A stretch of 64,000 nt of DNA from Bacillota bacterium (GTDB lineage: Bacteria > Bacillota > Clostridia > DSM-8532): contig JAEZLR010000029.1 of the NCBI GenBank assembly GCA_023415205.1, positions 62,001-126,000 on the forward strand, read 5' to 3'. The notes below the pieces were generated by a model that did no database searches, was not told the origin of the DNA, and saw only the letters and a list, made by a program, of their open reading frames with translations. Of this stretch, positions 8,196 to 16,691 are shown one piece after another. The position numbers and the translations under genes were made by a program. Each line of letters begins with the position of its first letter. The first letter of the stretch is position 1.

Positions 8196-10392
8196 TCAAA
8201 CGCTCCTTTAAGCCGGAAAATCGTTCTTTTTCATTGATATTCCGGATCATATCCTCCATGGTGGTGGGGCTGCCCACCAAGATCACCAGCTTTTTAGCCC
8301 GAGTCACCGCAGTATAAAGAAGATTGCGGCAAACCAGTGTTCTGGGAACACCGTATAAGGGAATGACGACTGCCGGGAACTCGCTCCCCTGGCTTTTGTG
8401 CACGGTGATGGCGTAAGCATGCTCCAGGTTGTCCAACTGATCAAAGCGGTATTCGCAGGTTCTCTGGTCATCGAAACGGACGGTTATAAGCTCTGATTTT
8501 AGGTCAATATCAATAATCAGGCCCAAATCCCCGTTGTATACTCCCAGACCCTCGCTCCACCCACCGTTTTCATCGGAAAGCACCCAGGGCAGGGTGTAGT
8601 CATTCCGGATTTGCATGACCCGGTCTCCCAAGCGGAAAATAACCCCTCCCACTACTTTCTGGGGAGTCCCCTCCTTTTGAGGATTCAGGCTCTCCTGTAA
8701 GAGTTCATTGAGATGGGTGACACCCACATCACCCTTGCGCATGGGTGAGAGCACCTGAATATCCTTGAAGGGTTCCAGTCCGAAACGCTCAGGAATCGTT
8801 GAATGGCAGAGATCTACCACACACTTGGTCACATCCCCGCTACTGAATTTCTGAATGAAATAAAAATCTCCCTCTTCCCGATTAATGGCAGGGATGATCC
8901 CCTGATTGATAAGGTGAGCGTTGGTGATGATCAGACTTTGCTCAGATTGTCTGAAAATGGTTTCGAGCTTCACCACCGGAAAGCTTTCACTGCCGATGAT
9001 ATCGGCCAGAACCTTACCCGGCCCCACGGAGGGAAGCTGGTCGGCATCCCCTACCAAAATCAGTCTGCCATGGGGTGGAAAAGCCCTCATGAGGGCATGA
9101 AGCAGAAGAATATCTATCATCGAGGCTTCGTCAATAATCATGACATCGCTGGTTAAAGGGTTGTCCTCGTTCCGTAAAAAATAAGGCTTTTCGTTATCAT
9201 CTATATTATAGCCCACCTCCAGAAGACGATGAATGGTCTTGGCCTCACACCCGGAGGTTTCACTGATGCGTTTGGCGGCCCTTCCTGTGGGCGCGGCAAG
9301 AATCACGGAAAAACCTTTGGATTCAAAAAGATGAATAAGGCTTTTGATAATGGTCGTCTTTCCGGTACCGGGGCCTCCGGTAATAATAGATACCCCGTGG
9401 GACAGGGCACATTTTACTGCACTCTTCTGAATGGAGTCCAGACAGATCTTATGCTTCTGTTCATATCCTGCCAAAAGCTCTTCACATTCTGTGAACCAGG
9501 CCTCCTCCCTCTTTTCGTTAAGGGAGCAAAGGCGTCTTACGCAAAATCGTTCAGCCTCAATAAGGGCTTCGGTGTAGATCCTCTCAGGATGTTGTCTTTC
9601 GGCATAGACTCGGCCTTCCAGCATAAGGGCGTCCAGGGCATCTAAAAGAAGTTCCCGGGTTGCCCGGGTTAACTTGATGCTCTGCTTGAGTAGCTCATCT
9701 TTGGGTGTATAAGAATGCCCATTGAGCGTGGAGACGTTTAAAAGATAGTATAAGGCGCTTTTGAGCCTTTCCTTGGAAAAGGGTTCAATGCCTAAGGAAA
9801 AGGCAATTCTGTCGCACACCTGAAAATTTAAGCCGATGTCCGAATCGGTCAGGCGGTAGGGGTTTCTCTTGATCTCCGCTTCTGCAAGCGTCCCAAAAAC
9901 CTTCCATATCCGAGAGGCATAGCTTGCCGGGACGCCATAATGCTGCATCAGCATAACGATCCCACGCATGTTCTCATGCTCTGTGAAGGCCTGTCCAAAT
10001 AAAAGAGCCTTATCCGGAGTGATACCTTTGATTTCTGAAAGGCGATAGGGCTCGGTTTTAAAAATTTCGAAGGTTTTTGCTCCGAAGGTATCCACAATCT
10101 TTTGGGCGGTTGTCGGGCCAAGACCCTTAATAAACCCCCCGGACAGGTATTCCTTCATTTCGTCTTCCTGGGTTGGATTTCTCCGCTCACAGGAAACCAC
10201 CTTAAACTGACGGCCATAATCTGAGTGCTGGACAAATTCCCCCGTGGCTTCAACGTTTTCTCCTACCACAAGAAGGGGCATGATACCCACCAGTGTGACC
10301 ACAGACTGCTCGGATTTAAGATCGCACACTGTATAACCAGTTTTTTCACTTGTATAGCGTATGGATTTGATGACTCCGTGTATGATATCCAC
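8179..10392 (-). CDS. recD2: RecD2-type SF1B ATP-dependent DNA helicase
   Basis: A 5'-3' helicase of the RecD/TraA family found in bacteria without the helper RecBC context. The 737-residue protein has an N-terminal OB-like region, helix-hairpin-helix motifs near 80-140 (FIKGLGPTTAQKIV), Walker A GGPGTGKTT at 339-347, Walker B DEASM, and a C-terminal motif VI region (YAITVHKSQGSEF...LLYTAVTRAKK). Length is normal for RecD2. The start is GTG at 10392, overlapping the stop of the upstream gene by one base. It is coupled downstream to comFC. Confidence 0.95.
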   Translation of the reverse strand: MDIIHGVIKSIRYTSEKTGYTVCDLKSEQSVVTLVGIMPLLVVGENVEATGEFVQHSDYGRQFKVVSCERRNPTQEDEMKEYLSGGFIKGLGPTTAQKIVDTFGAKTFEIFKTEPYRLSEIKGITPDKALLFGQAFTEHENMRGIVMLMQHYGVPASYASRIWKVFGTLAEAEIKRNPYRLTDSDIGLNFQVCDRIAFSLGIEPFSKERLKSALYYLLNVSTLNGHSYTPKDELLKQSIKLTRATRELLLDALDALMLEGRVYAERQHPERIYTEALIEAERFCVRRLCSLNEKREEAWFTECEELLAGYEQKHKICLDSIQKSAVKCALSHGVSIITGGPGTGKTTIIKSLIHLFESKGFSVILAAPTGRAAKRISETSGCEAKTIHRLLEVGYNIDDNEKPYFLRNEDNPLTSDVMIIDEASMIDILLLHALMRAFPPHGRLILVGDADQLPSVGPGKVLADIIGSESFPVVKLETIFRQSEQSLIITNAHLINQGIIPAINREEGDFYFIQKFSSGDVTKCVVDLCHSTIPERFGLEPFKDIQVLSPMRKGDVGVTHLNELLQESLNPQKEGTPQKVVGGVIFRLGDRVMQIRNDYTLPWVLSDENGGWSEGLGVYNGDLGLIIDIDLKSELITVRFDDQRTCEYRFDQLDNLEHAYAITVHKSQGSEFPAVVIPLYGVPRTLVCRNLLYTAVTRAKKLVILVGSPTTMEDMIRNINEKERFSGLKERLSEAGN

Positions 10393-10763
10393 TATTCCAC
10401 CTGTATGGAAGCAATCTGTTCCTTATCCTTCTCTGTTATCATACAATAGGATAAGGGGTCAGGCAACACTTCCAAGGGATATAACTTTTCTAAATCCTCT
10501 ATGATGCGCTTTGTATCTTCGTTTTTCGTGGATATCATCAGATAGACCTTGCCATCGGTTCTAAGCTTTTCTGGTAGCTCTTCCAAAAAAATTTGGCGAA
10601 TGAGTCCTTCAAGTTTTGATTCAGAATTTTCGGGTATATATAAAATGAGCTTTATACCTGAGTCTTTCGGTTTGTATCTGCAGCAATGCAGAAAGTACCT
10701 CACCATTGATGCCACACCTAAAAACGCAAAAATAGACAAAATGGTCAGTGTTAAAGCCTCCAT
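10392..10763 (-). CDS. Single-pass membrane protein of unknown function
   Basis: I do not recognise this 123-residue protein. Residues about 5-25 form one membrane helix (LTLTILSIFAFLGVASMVRYFLHCC) followed by a basic stretch, so the remaining soluble domain probably lies in the cytoplasm. That domain alternates beta and alpha segments (KLILYIPENSESKLEGLIRQIF; KVYLMISTKNEDTKRIIEDLEKLYP). Its stop overlaps the recD2 GTG by one base, so the two are translated together. Confidence 0.75.
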   Translation of the reverse strand: MEALTLTILSIFAFLGVASMVRYFLHCCRYKPKDSGIKLILYIPENSESKLEGLIRQIFLEELPEKLRTDGKVYLMISTKNEDTKRIIEDLEKLYPLEVLPDPLSYCMITEKDKEQIASIQVE

Positions 10764-10853
10764 AGCCCGCGCTCCTTAGTTTTAGGAAAAACCTTTAGTG
10801 CTTAAATCATCATATGATTTGAAAATGCATTCTGTTAAGGCTGGAGGATGACT

Positions 10854-11906
10854 ATGATTAAACTTGCTCTCAGTGAAGTTGCGACGGGAATGAAACTTGC
10901 TCAGGATGTTGTTCTGGACGATGGTAGGATTCTTCTTCTTAAGGGCTTCACCATCAAGCCTCGCTATGTTCAAAAGCTAGAAGCCTATAAGGTTCCTTAT
11001 ATCTATGTTGAGGAAAACCTTTTCTCATGTGAGGAGGTTAATGAGGAGCGTATTTACGAGGATGCCTTCACCAATATCAAGGATATTATGGAAAGCATCC
11101 GGGTGGATGAAGATGTGGATGTGGACTCCTTAAAGGATACGGTTAACGATATGGTTCAACATATCATGAATGATGATATGGTTTTTATGACCCTTACCGG
11201 TATCCGTGATATTGATAACTATACTTTTTTACACTGTGTTGATGTTTGCATCTATTCGGTCATCACGGCAAAAGCTCTGAACCTGAGCCCTGAGGCTATC
11301 CATGAAATAGGCTTGGCCGCCATACTCCATGATATCGGAAAGTGCAAGACCCCTCTCTCCATTCTCAACAAGCCGGGCAAGCTTACCCATGATGAGTTTG
11401 AGGTCATGAAACGCCATACCGTCAAGGGTATGGAAATAGTCAATCATCTTCCCGGGCTGAATGACAGAATAGCCAAAATCGTCTGTCAGCATCATGAAAA
11501 ATGGGATGGCTCCGGCTATCCTCTGGGCTTAAAAACCTTTGAAATAGAATTGGCGGCGAGAATTGTCAGCATAGCCGATGTCTATGATGCATTAACCGCC
11601 AACCGAGTTTACAGAAAAAGGTTTATGCCCCATGAAGCTGCAGAGTATCTCATGGCTCAGAATGAGTCCCAGTTTGATCCCAAAATCATGAAGTGCTTCA
11701 TTGACAGCATCGCCGTATATCCCCAGGATGTGATTGTTCTTCTCAACACAGGTGAAATCGCCCGCGTGCTTCCCTGTCGGGGCATTCGTTCCATGAGGCC
11801 GACCGTATCGGTCATCACCCGCAAGGATGGCCCACCCATTCTGGAGCCCTATGAGCTTGATCTTAGGAGCAATCCCACTGTTTTTGTTGTGGATATTATA
11901 AGTTAA
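10854..11906 (+). CDS. HD-GYP domain protein, probable c-di-GMP phosphodiesterase
   Basis: The protein (350 residues from this start) has an N-terminal beta-rich region common in this group (MIKLALSEVATGMKLAQDVVLDDGRILL) and an HD-GYP domain: the HDIGK pair at about 170, then HTVKGMEIV, HHEKWDGSGYP and DVYDALTANRVYRKRF. These are the metal ligands and the GYP signature of enzymes that hydrolyse cyclic di-GMP, the second messenger that switches cells from swimming to surface life. No receiver or membrane segment is present. ATG at 10854 is chosen because GGAGG lies 6 nt upstream, whereas the ATG at 10848 abuts it. It is transcribed divergently from the recD2 operon. Confidence 0.92.
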   Translation: MIKLALSEVATGMKLAQDVVLDDGRILLLKGFTIKPRYVQKLEAYKVPYIYVEENLFSCEEVNEERIYEDAFTNIKDIMESIRVDEDVDVDSLKDTVNDMVQHIMNDDMVFMTLTGIRDIDNYTFLHCVDVCIYSVITAKALNLSPEAIHEIGLAAILHDIGKCKTPLSILNKPGKLTHDEFEVMKRHTVKGMEIVNHLPGLNDRIAKIVCQHHEKWDGSGYPLGLKTFEIELAARIVSIADVYDALTANRVYRKRFMPHEAAEYLMAQNESQFDPKIMKCFIDSIAVYPQDVIVLLNTGEIARVLPCRGIRSMRPTVSVITRKDGPPILEPYELDLRSNPTVFVVDIIS

Positions 11907-11912
11907 AAAAAA

Positions 11913-12220
11913 GGGGCTGCCTCAAAAGTAATCTTTATGATATACCATGATGTTCAAATCTTCTTGCTGTCCTCGTCGCAGGAAGTTGTTAATGCTCGAT
12001 TTTGTTCTCGCAAGGTCGCTGGCAATCGCGCCATCCAGGTTGCATGGCCGAGCAGTGAAGCGAAGCGGAATGACCAGGCCAGGCGCGTGCCGGCTAAAAG
12101 CAACATCCTGTTGCTTTTACCTCACTCGACCTACACTCTCGCATTACAACCTTCAACTGCTCCTGTGGAGGCATATCAGATTTAAACATCATGGCCTATC
12201 TACTGTTCTGAGGCAGGCCC
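11913..12220. mobile_element. MITE-like element with imperfect terminal inverted repeats
   Basis: A gene-free 308-bp stretch is bounded by GGGGCTGCCTCAAAAG at 11913-11928 and, reading inward from the right end at 12220, GGGCCTGCCTCAGAAC: 13 of 16 match. This end sequence resembles the GGGGCTGTCTCAAAA ends I associate with IS1182-type insertion sequences, and no transposase frame survives. An internal hairpin AAAAGCAAC/GTTGCTTTT lies near 12096-12118. No convincing target duplication is visible. It fills the gap between the HD-GYP gene and the 3' end of metK. Confidence 0.55.
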
Positions 12221-12236
12221 TCTATATCTTTTGATG

Positions 12237-13421
12237 TTATAGTCCAGCTTCTTTTCTGAGAAGGTCTACCTTATCCAGCCGTTCCCAGGTAAAGTCGGGA
12301 TCATTTCTCCCAAAATGGCCGTACGCCGCTGTTTTTCTGTAAATCGGCCTCCTTAAATCCAGCATGTTAATGATTCCTGCCGGCCGTAAATCGAAATGCT
12401 TGGAGACTATCTTTGATATTTCTTCTTCGGGTATCTTCCCGGTACCAAAGGTGTCTATGAGCACAGAAACGGGATGGGCCACACCAATGGCATAGGCTAG
12501 CTGAACCTCCACCCTGTCGGCGATTCCAGCGGCAACGATGTTTTTGGCCACATACCGGGCTGCGTAGGCTGCGGAACGATCAACCTTGGTAGGGTCTTTT
12601 CCTGAAAAGGCTCCGCCACCATGACGTCCCATTCCACCATAGGTATCTACAATAATCTTCCGTCCGGTAAGCCCGGAATCGCCCTGTGGCCCGCCTATGA
12701 CAAAGCGCCCTGTAGGATTGATGAAATACTTTGTATTGCTGTCAAGCAATTCACCGGGAATAATCGGCTTGATGACATGCTCGATAATATCCCGTTCAAT
12801 CTGGTCATGATCAACCTCGGGTCCATGCTGAGTGGAGATAACAATGGTATCGATACGGACGGGCTTGTCCCCCTCATATTCCACCGTTACCTGGCTCTTT
12901 CCATCAGGGCGAAGGTAATCGAGAACCCCCTGCTTGCGGATGAGGGTAAGCTGCTCTGTAAGCTTATGTGCCAGAGAAATGGGCATGGGCATGTATTCTG
13001 GGGTTTCATTACAGGCGTAGCCGAACATCATCCCCTGGTCCCCAGCACCAATGGCCTCGATGTCATCACCCATGGAATGCTGCTTATGTTCCAGGGCTTC
13101 ATTCACACCCAAGGCAATATCTCCTGACTGTTCATCGATGGAGGTTAGCACAGCACAGGTGTCGCAATCAAAACCGAACTTAGCTCGGTCATAGCCAATT
13201 TCCCGAATGGTCTGTCTCACAAGCTTGGGAATATCCACATAGCATTGGGTGGTGATCTCACCCATTACCAGTACCATACCGGTTGTCACGGCCGTCTCAC
13301 AGGCAACACGAGCCATGGGGTCTTTTTCAATAATCGCATCCAGCACACTGTCGGAAATATTGTCACAGACTTTATCGGGATGCCCTTCCGTGACCGACTC
13401 TGAAGTAAAAAGTCTTCGCAT
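12237..13421 (-). CDS. metK: S-adenosylmethionine synthetase
   Basis: Makes S-adenosylmethionine from methionine and ATP in the cytoplasm. The 394-residue protein is full length and has SESVTEGHPDKVCDNISD near the N-terminus, GAGDQGMMFGYA around 115, the GGGAFSGKDPTKVDRSAAYAAR signature near 258 and a normal C-terminal DKVDLLRKE. The ATG has GGAGAG upstream. Expression should be controlled by the SAM-I riboswitch just upstream, giving feedback by its product. No clear terminator separates its 3' end from the MITE-like element. Confidence 0.97.
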   Translation of the reverse strand: MRRLFTSESVTEGHPDKVCDNISDSVLDAIIEKDPMARVACETAVTTGMVLVMGEITTQCYVDIPKLVRQTIREIGYDRAKFGFDCDTCAVLTSIDEQSGDIALGVNEALEHKQHSMGDDIEAIGAGDQGMMFGYACNETPEYMPMPISLAHKLTEQLTLIRKQGVLDYLRPDGKSQVTVEYEGDKPVRIDTIVISTQHGPEVDHDQIERDIIEHVIKPIIPGELLDSNTKYFINPTGRFVIGGPQGDSGLTGRKIIVDTYGGMGRHGGGAFSGKDPTKVDRSAAYAARYVAKNIVAAGIADRVEVQLAYAIGVAHPVSVLIDTFGTGKIPEEEISKIVSKHFDLRPAGIINMLDLRRPIYRKTAAYGHFGRNDPDFTWERLDKVDLLRKEAGL

Positions 13422-13473
13422 AATGCTCTCCTTTCATTGGGAACCGGAGGCCTCTCCTAGATCTGATGCATAA

Positions 13474-13616
13474 CAAAAAAATCTCTTCAACGAAGAGATC
13501 CATTTATCATTCTCCTCATCTACCAGGATCATTCATCCTGCGGGAATTGGCACCATTGCTTATTAAGCCGGTTGCCGGGTATCATAGGGCCCAGTCCCTC
13601 CACCTCTCTTGATAAG
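13474..13616 (-). promoter_or_regulatory. SAM-I (S-box) riboswitch with terminator before metK
   Basis: On the minus strand the leader begins CTTATCAAGAGAGGTGGAG, then GGGACTGG, ACCCGGCAACC, GGTGCCAATTCC and GATGAGGAG: the conserved blocks of the S-box aptamer in order. It ends in the stem ATCTCTTC-GTT-GAAGAGAT followed by seven T (13474-13499), the expression platform. When SAM is bound, the terminator should form and switch off metK. Confidence 0.95.
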
Positions 13617-13739
13617 GTCCATATTTAATTTCAAAAGAATCATAACACACCAAAATTTAAACGTCAAGCACCGTTGACAAACTGTAAAAGCTGTAAATAT
13701 AATTGAATATAGTAAAAAAACAGCAAGGGAGAGTCCGTA

Positions 13740-14144
13740 ATGAGTAAGATGAAAGATACCGCATTAGATAGCTTCCAATACGCTGTATCAGAACTTTTGG
13801 TTCGTAATAAAAGCATTTTGGATGAAATGACCAAACTTGAGGATTCAAACGCACGTGTCAATAGAACCCTCTCCAAAGCAGTCACCCAATGCGGCTGTAT
13901 TAGAATTAATGCCTGTAAGCAGGATTATCCTGAAAGTATGGAGTTTGATACCATACAGAGTGCCATGCGCTCCCATCTGGAAGGTTCCCTGTGTCCCAGT
14001 TGCCGGGATTTGTTGGAGAAGGACATCGGCCGGCATCTCTTCTATTTGACGTCTTTGTGTAATAATCTTGACCTTAACCTGTACGATATCATCATCAAAG
14101 AATTGGACAGGCTTCAGCTTTTGGGAAAATACAGCCTGAGATAA
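13740..14144 (+). CDS. Conserved small cysteine-containing helical protein, function unknown
   Basis: I do not recognise the family with certainty. The 134-residue protein has a helical N-terminal half, a CGCIRINACKQDYP segment near 51-64, CPSCRDLL near 84-91 and a C-terminal helix pair (IGRHLFYLTSLCNNLDLNLYDIIIKELDRL). That last part resembles the final helices of MazG-type nucleotide pyrophosphohydrolases, but the EExxE/ExxD metal motif of those enzymes is not evident and the cysteines suggest zinc instead. AGGGAGAG lies upstream of the ATG. It converges on disA with 7 nt between stops. Confidence 0.75.
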   Translation: MSKMKDTALDSFQYAVSELLVRNKSILDEMTKLEDSNARVNRTLSKAVTQCGCIRINACKQDYPESMEFDTIQSAMRSHLEGSLCPSCRDLLEKDIGRHLFYLTSLCNNLDLNLYDIIIKELDRLQLLGKYSLR

Positions 14145-14151
14145 CCAGGCC

Positions 14152-15207
14152 TTAATCCATAATCATACGTTCTTTGATGCGCTTGAGGCCAAGATTAATA
14201 CTCTTGGCCCTTTGTGTACCTATCCCCTCCACACAGTCCAGAACCTCTACAGAGGCGGCCATAAGGCCGTTGATATTTAAGAAGTTTTTCACCAGATTGC
14301 ATTGCACCGATCTGGGAATTCTGGATATCTTGGAGAGGGCTCTGTATCCACGGGGAGCTACAATGGTCTCATAGGATTGGAGGTTGGGGTCATAACCCAT
14401 AAGGCGCAGAATCAGTTCATAATCCGCCAACTCATCATCACTAAGGGTATGGAGCTCTTGCTGAACCTCAACCGCGTGCTTTGGGTGATTTTCTTCCAAG
14501 TAGTCCTCAATCACATAGAGCTCTTCATCCTCCAGATTCGTCAGAAGCTCCTCCAACTGAATACTGACCAGCCTTCCTTCCACACCCAGTTCACAAATCG
14601 TGGTGCGGATCTCATCGGCAATGCGCAGGGATATTTCCGAGCGCACAAGGACATTGACGATGTCCAGAAGCCTGGACATATCGTTGAATTCAAGGCTTGT
14701 GAGCTTATCAAGCTCACGGGTGAGTACCTTTCTGTTTTTTTCCATGGTTTGCAGGGCATTATTGGCATGAGCCATAATTTCTGAGGTGGAGCGCAGTATG
14801 TATTTATGTTCCCCTTTGTAGAGAGAAATGACATTTCGACGCTGTGAAATGCAAATAACCAGTTCGCCGGTCTGACGGGCCGTCCGCTCCGCCGCCTTAT
14901 GCCTGGTGCCCGTCTCACTGGTTTGAATCAATGGATTGGGAATTAATAGGGTATTGGCCAGGAGAATGCGCTTAAGGTCACGGCTGACTACAATAGCCCC
15001 GTCCATCTTTGCCAGCTCATAGAGATACGCCGGAAGAAACTCGCTGTCTATACGGAAGCCCCCATCAATCAGGCAGGTCAGCTTAGAAGGGTCCGTCACC
15101 ACAACCAATGCCCCCGTTCCAGAGCGTATGATATGATCCAAGCCCTCCCGAAGCAAGGTTCCGGGAGCGGTCATTTTTATGATCTCCAGCATTTCCTTTT
15201 CAGGCAT
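14152..15207 (-). CDS. disA: DNA integrity scanning diadenylate cyclase DisA
   Basis: Synthesises cyclic di-AMP while scanning DNA for branched structures. The protein (351 residues) has the DAC domain with MDGAIVV (DGA about 69-71) and GTRHKAAER (about 100-108), both active-site motifs, a helical spine, and a C-terminal helix-hairpin-helix DNA-binding end (VLDCVEGIGTQRAKSINLGLKRIKER). ATG at 15207 has GAGGTG 7 nt upstream; the longer frame starts with TTG. It follows radA in the same operon, the usual partner in Firmicutes, where RadA binds DisA and moderates its activity. Confidence 0.96.
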   Translation of the reverse strand: MPEKEMLEIIKMTAPGTLLREGLDHIIRSGTGALVVVTDPSKLTCLIDGGFRIDSEFLPAYLYELAKMDGAIVVSRDLKRILLANTLLIPNPLIQTSETGTRHKAAERTARQTGELVICISQRRNVISLYKGEHKYILRSTSEIMAHANNALQTMEKNRKVLTRELDKLTSLEFNDMSRLLDIVNVLVRSEISLRIADEIRTTICELGVEGRLVSIQLEELLTNLEDEELYVIEDYLEENHPKHAVEVQQELHTLSDDELADYELILRLMGYDPNLQSYETIVAPRGYRALSKISRIPRSVQCNLVKNFLNINGLMAASVEVLDCVEGIGTQRAKSINLGLKRIKERMIMD

Positions 15208-15242
15208 AGACAATCACCTCGGCATTTCTTCTCACCTTGTCT

Positions 15243-16607
15243 TTAATCAAAAGCAGCTTCCAGAGCTTGTTCTACAGTTCCTACAGACACAATATTTATT
15301 TTGCTTGTTAAGTCCGCTGATATATTTTTACCCAGATTGGGTACAATGCAACGCTTAAATCCTAAGCGCAGGCTTTCGGTGATACGCTTGTCCATCTGAC
15401 TGACCGACCGTACCTCACCGGTTAACCCCACTTCCCCGAAAATGACTGTTGAAGCATCTAGGGCCTTGTTTCTGAAGCTTGAGGCTATGGCCAGAACCAC
15501 CCCCAAATCTGCTGCGGGCTCGTCGAGCTTAAACCCTCCCGTAACATTGAGATAGGCATCAAAGGCATGAAGCTGCATACCCACCTTCTTCTCAAGAACA
15601 GCCATGAGCATGGATAAACGGTTATAATCCATTCCTGTGGCCTGTCTTCTGGGCATACCGAAGCTGGTGGCACAGACCAGGGCCTGTATTTCGGCCAGCA
15701 TAGGCCGCGTCCCTTCCATGAGGCCGACCACCGCAGACCCAGCTTGGTCTCTGCTTCGCCCTTCAAGCATCATTGTGGAGGGATTGGTCACATCGATAAG
15801 ACCCTGGCTACTCATTTCAAAGACACCAATCTCATTGGTCGAGCCAAAGCGATTTTTGACTGCACGCAGCACACGAAAATCCTGATGGCGCTCACCCTCA
15901 AAGTAGAGGACCGTGTCCACCATATGCTCAAGAACCCTTGGCCCGGCCAAGGCCCCTTCCTTTGTCACATGCCCCACAACAAAAACGGTGATGCCATTCT
16001 TTTTTGAAATACGCAAAAGCTGCCCTGTGACGTCTCGGACCTGACTGACGCTGCCGGGAGCAGAGGACAGCTTTTCGGTAAAAATGGTTTGAATGGAATC
16101 GATGACCACAAATTCGGGCTTTTCCTTTTCAATGATGGCTTCAATACGCTCAAAAGAGGTTTCGGACACCATGAACACATGGGGATGGACTGCACCTAAA
16201 CGATCGGCGCGCATCCTTATCTGCCCCACCGATTCTTCACCGGAGACGTAGAGTACTCGCTTTGATTGGGCAATTCTGGCACAGGTCTGTAAAATCAGCG
16301 TGGATTTACCTATCCCCGGATCGCCCCCCACAAGGATGAGAGAGGCGGTAACCAAACCTCCCCCCAAGACACGATCAAGCTCGGCACTACCGGTGACGAG
16401 CCTTTGTGCTTCATGGATTTCTATTTCAGTAAGGGAAATCACAGGGGGTAAGGATAAGCTGGCACCCTTGGCCAGGCTCTGGGGACCCTCCTCAAAAACT
16501 TCCTCAATAAAAGTGTTCCACTTTAAGCAGGAGGGGCATTTCCCCATCCAACCGCTGCTTTCATAGCCGCACTGGCTGCAGACATATTTACTGCGAAGCT
16601 TTGCCAT
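15243..16607 (-). CDS. radA: DNA repair protein RadA
   Basis: A RecA-like branch-migration ATPase. The 454-residue protein has the N-terminal four-cysteine zinc finger (C10, C13, C24, C27), Walker A GGDPGIGKST at about 94-103, the RadA-specific KNRFGSTNEIGVF motif near 250 and a C-terminal Lon-protease-like domain with the family's GFKLDEPAADLGV segment. Length is typical. It lies between cysS and disA in the same orientation, with 35 nt to disA. Confidence 0.96.
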   Translation of the reverse strand: MAKLRSKYVCSQCGYESSGWMGKCPSCLKWNTFIEEVFEEGPQSLAKGASLSLPPVISLTEIEIHEAQRLVTGSAELDRVLGGGLVTASLILVGGDPGIGKSTLILQTCARIAQSKRVLYVSGEESVGQIRMRADRLGAVHPHVFMVSETSFERIEAIIEKEKPEFVVIDSIQTIFTEKLSSAPGSVSQVRDVTGQLLRISKKNGITVFVVGHVTKEGALAGPRVLEHMVDTVLYFEGERHQDFRVLRAVKNRFGSTNEIGVFEMSSQGLIDVTNPSTMMLEGRSRDQAGSAVVGLMEGTRPMLAEIQALVCATSFGMPRRQATGMDYNRLSMLMAVLEKKVGMQLHAFDAYLNVTGGFKLDEPAADLGVVLAIASSFRNKALDASTVIFGEVGLTGEVRSVSQMDKRITESLRLGFKRCIVPNLGKNISADLTSKINIVSVGTVEQALEAAFD

Positions 16608-16691
16608 GTCAATTTTCCCCTTACGTCCAGGTACCCCATAAGAGTATAGATACCCATTTTTATCCTTAAGTAAAACCCGGTGGAAGATATT

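Noticed and set aside
11937..12234. Two open frames on the + strand
   Set aside because: They lie inside the MITE-like element, lack ribosome sites and show no protein-like composition.
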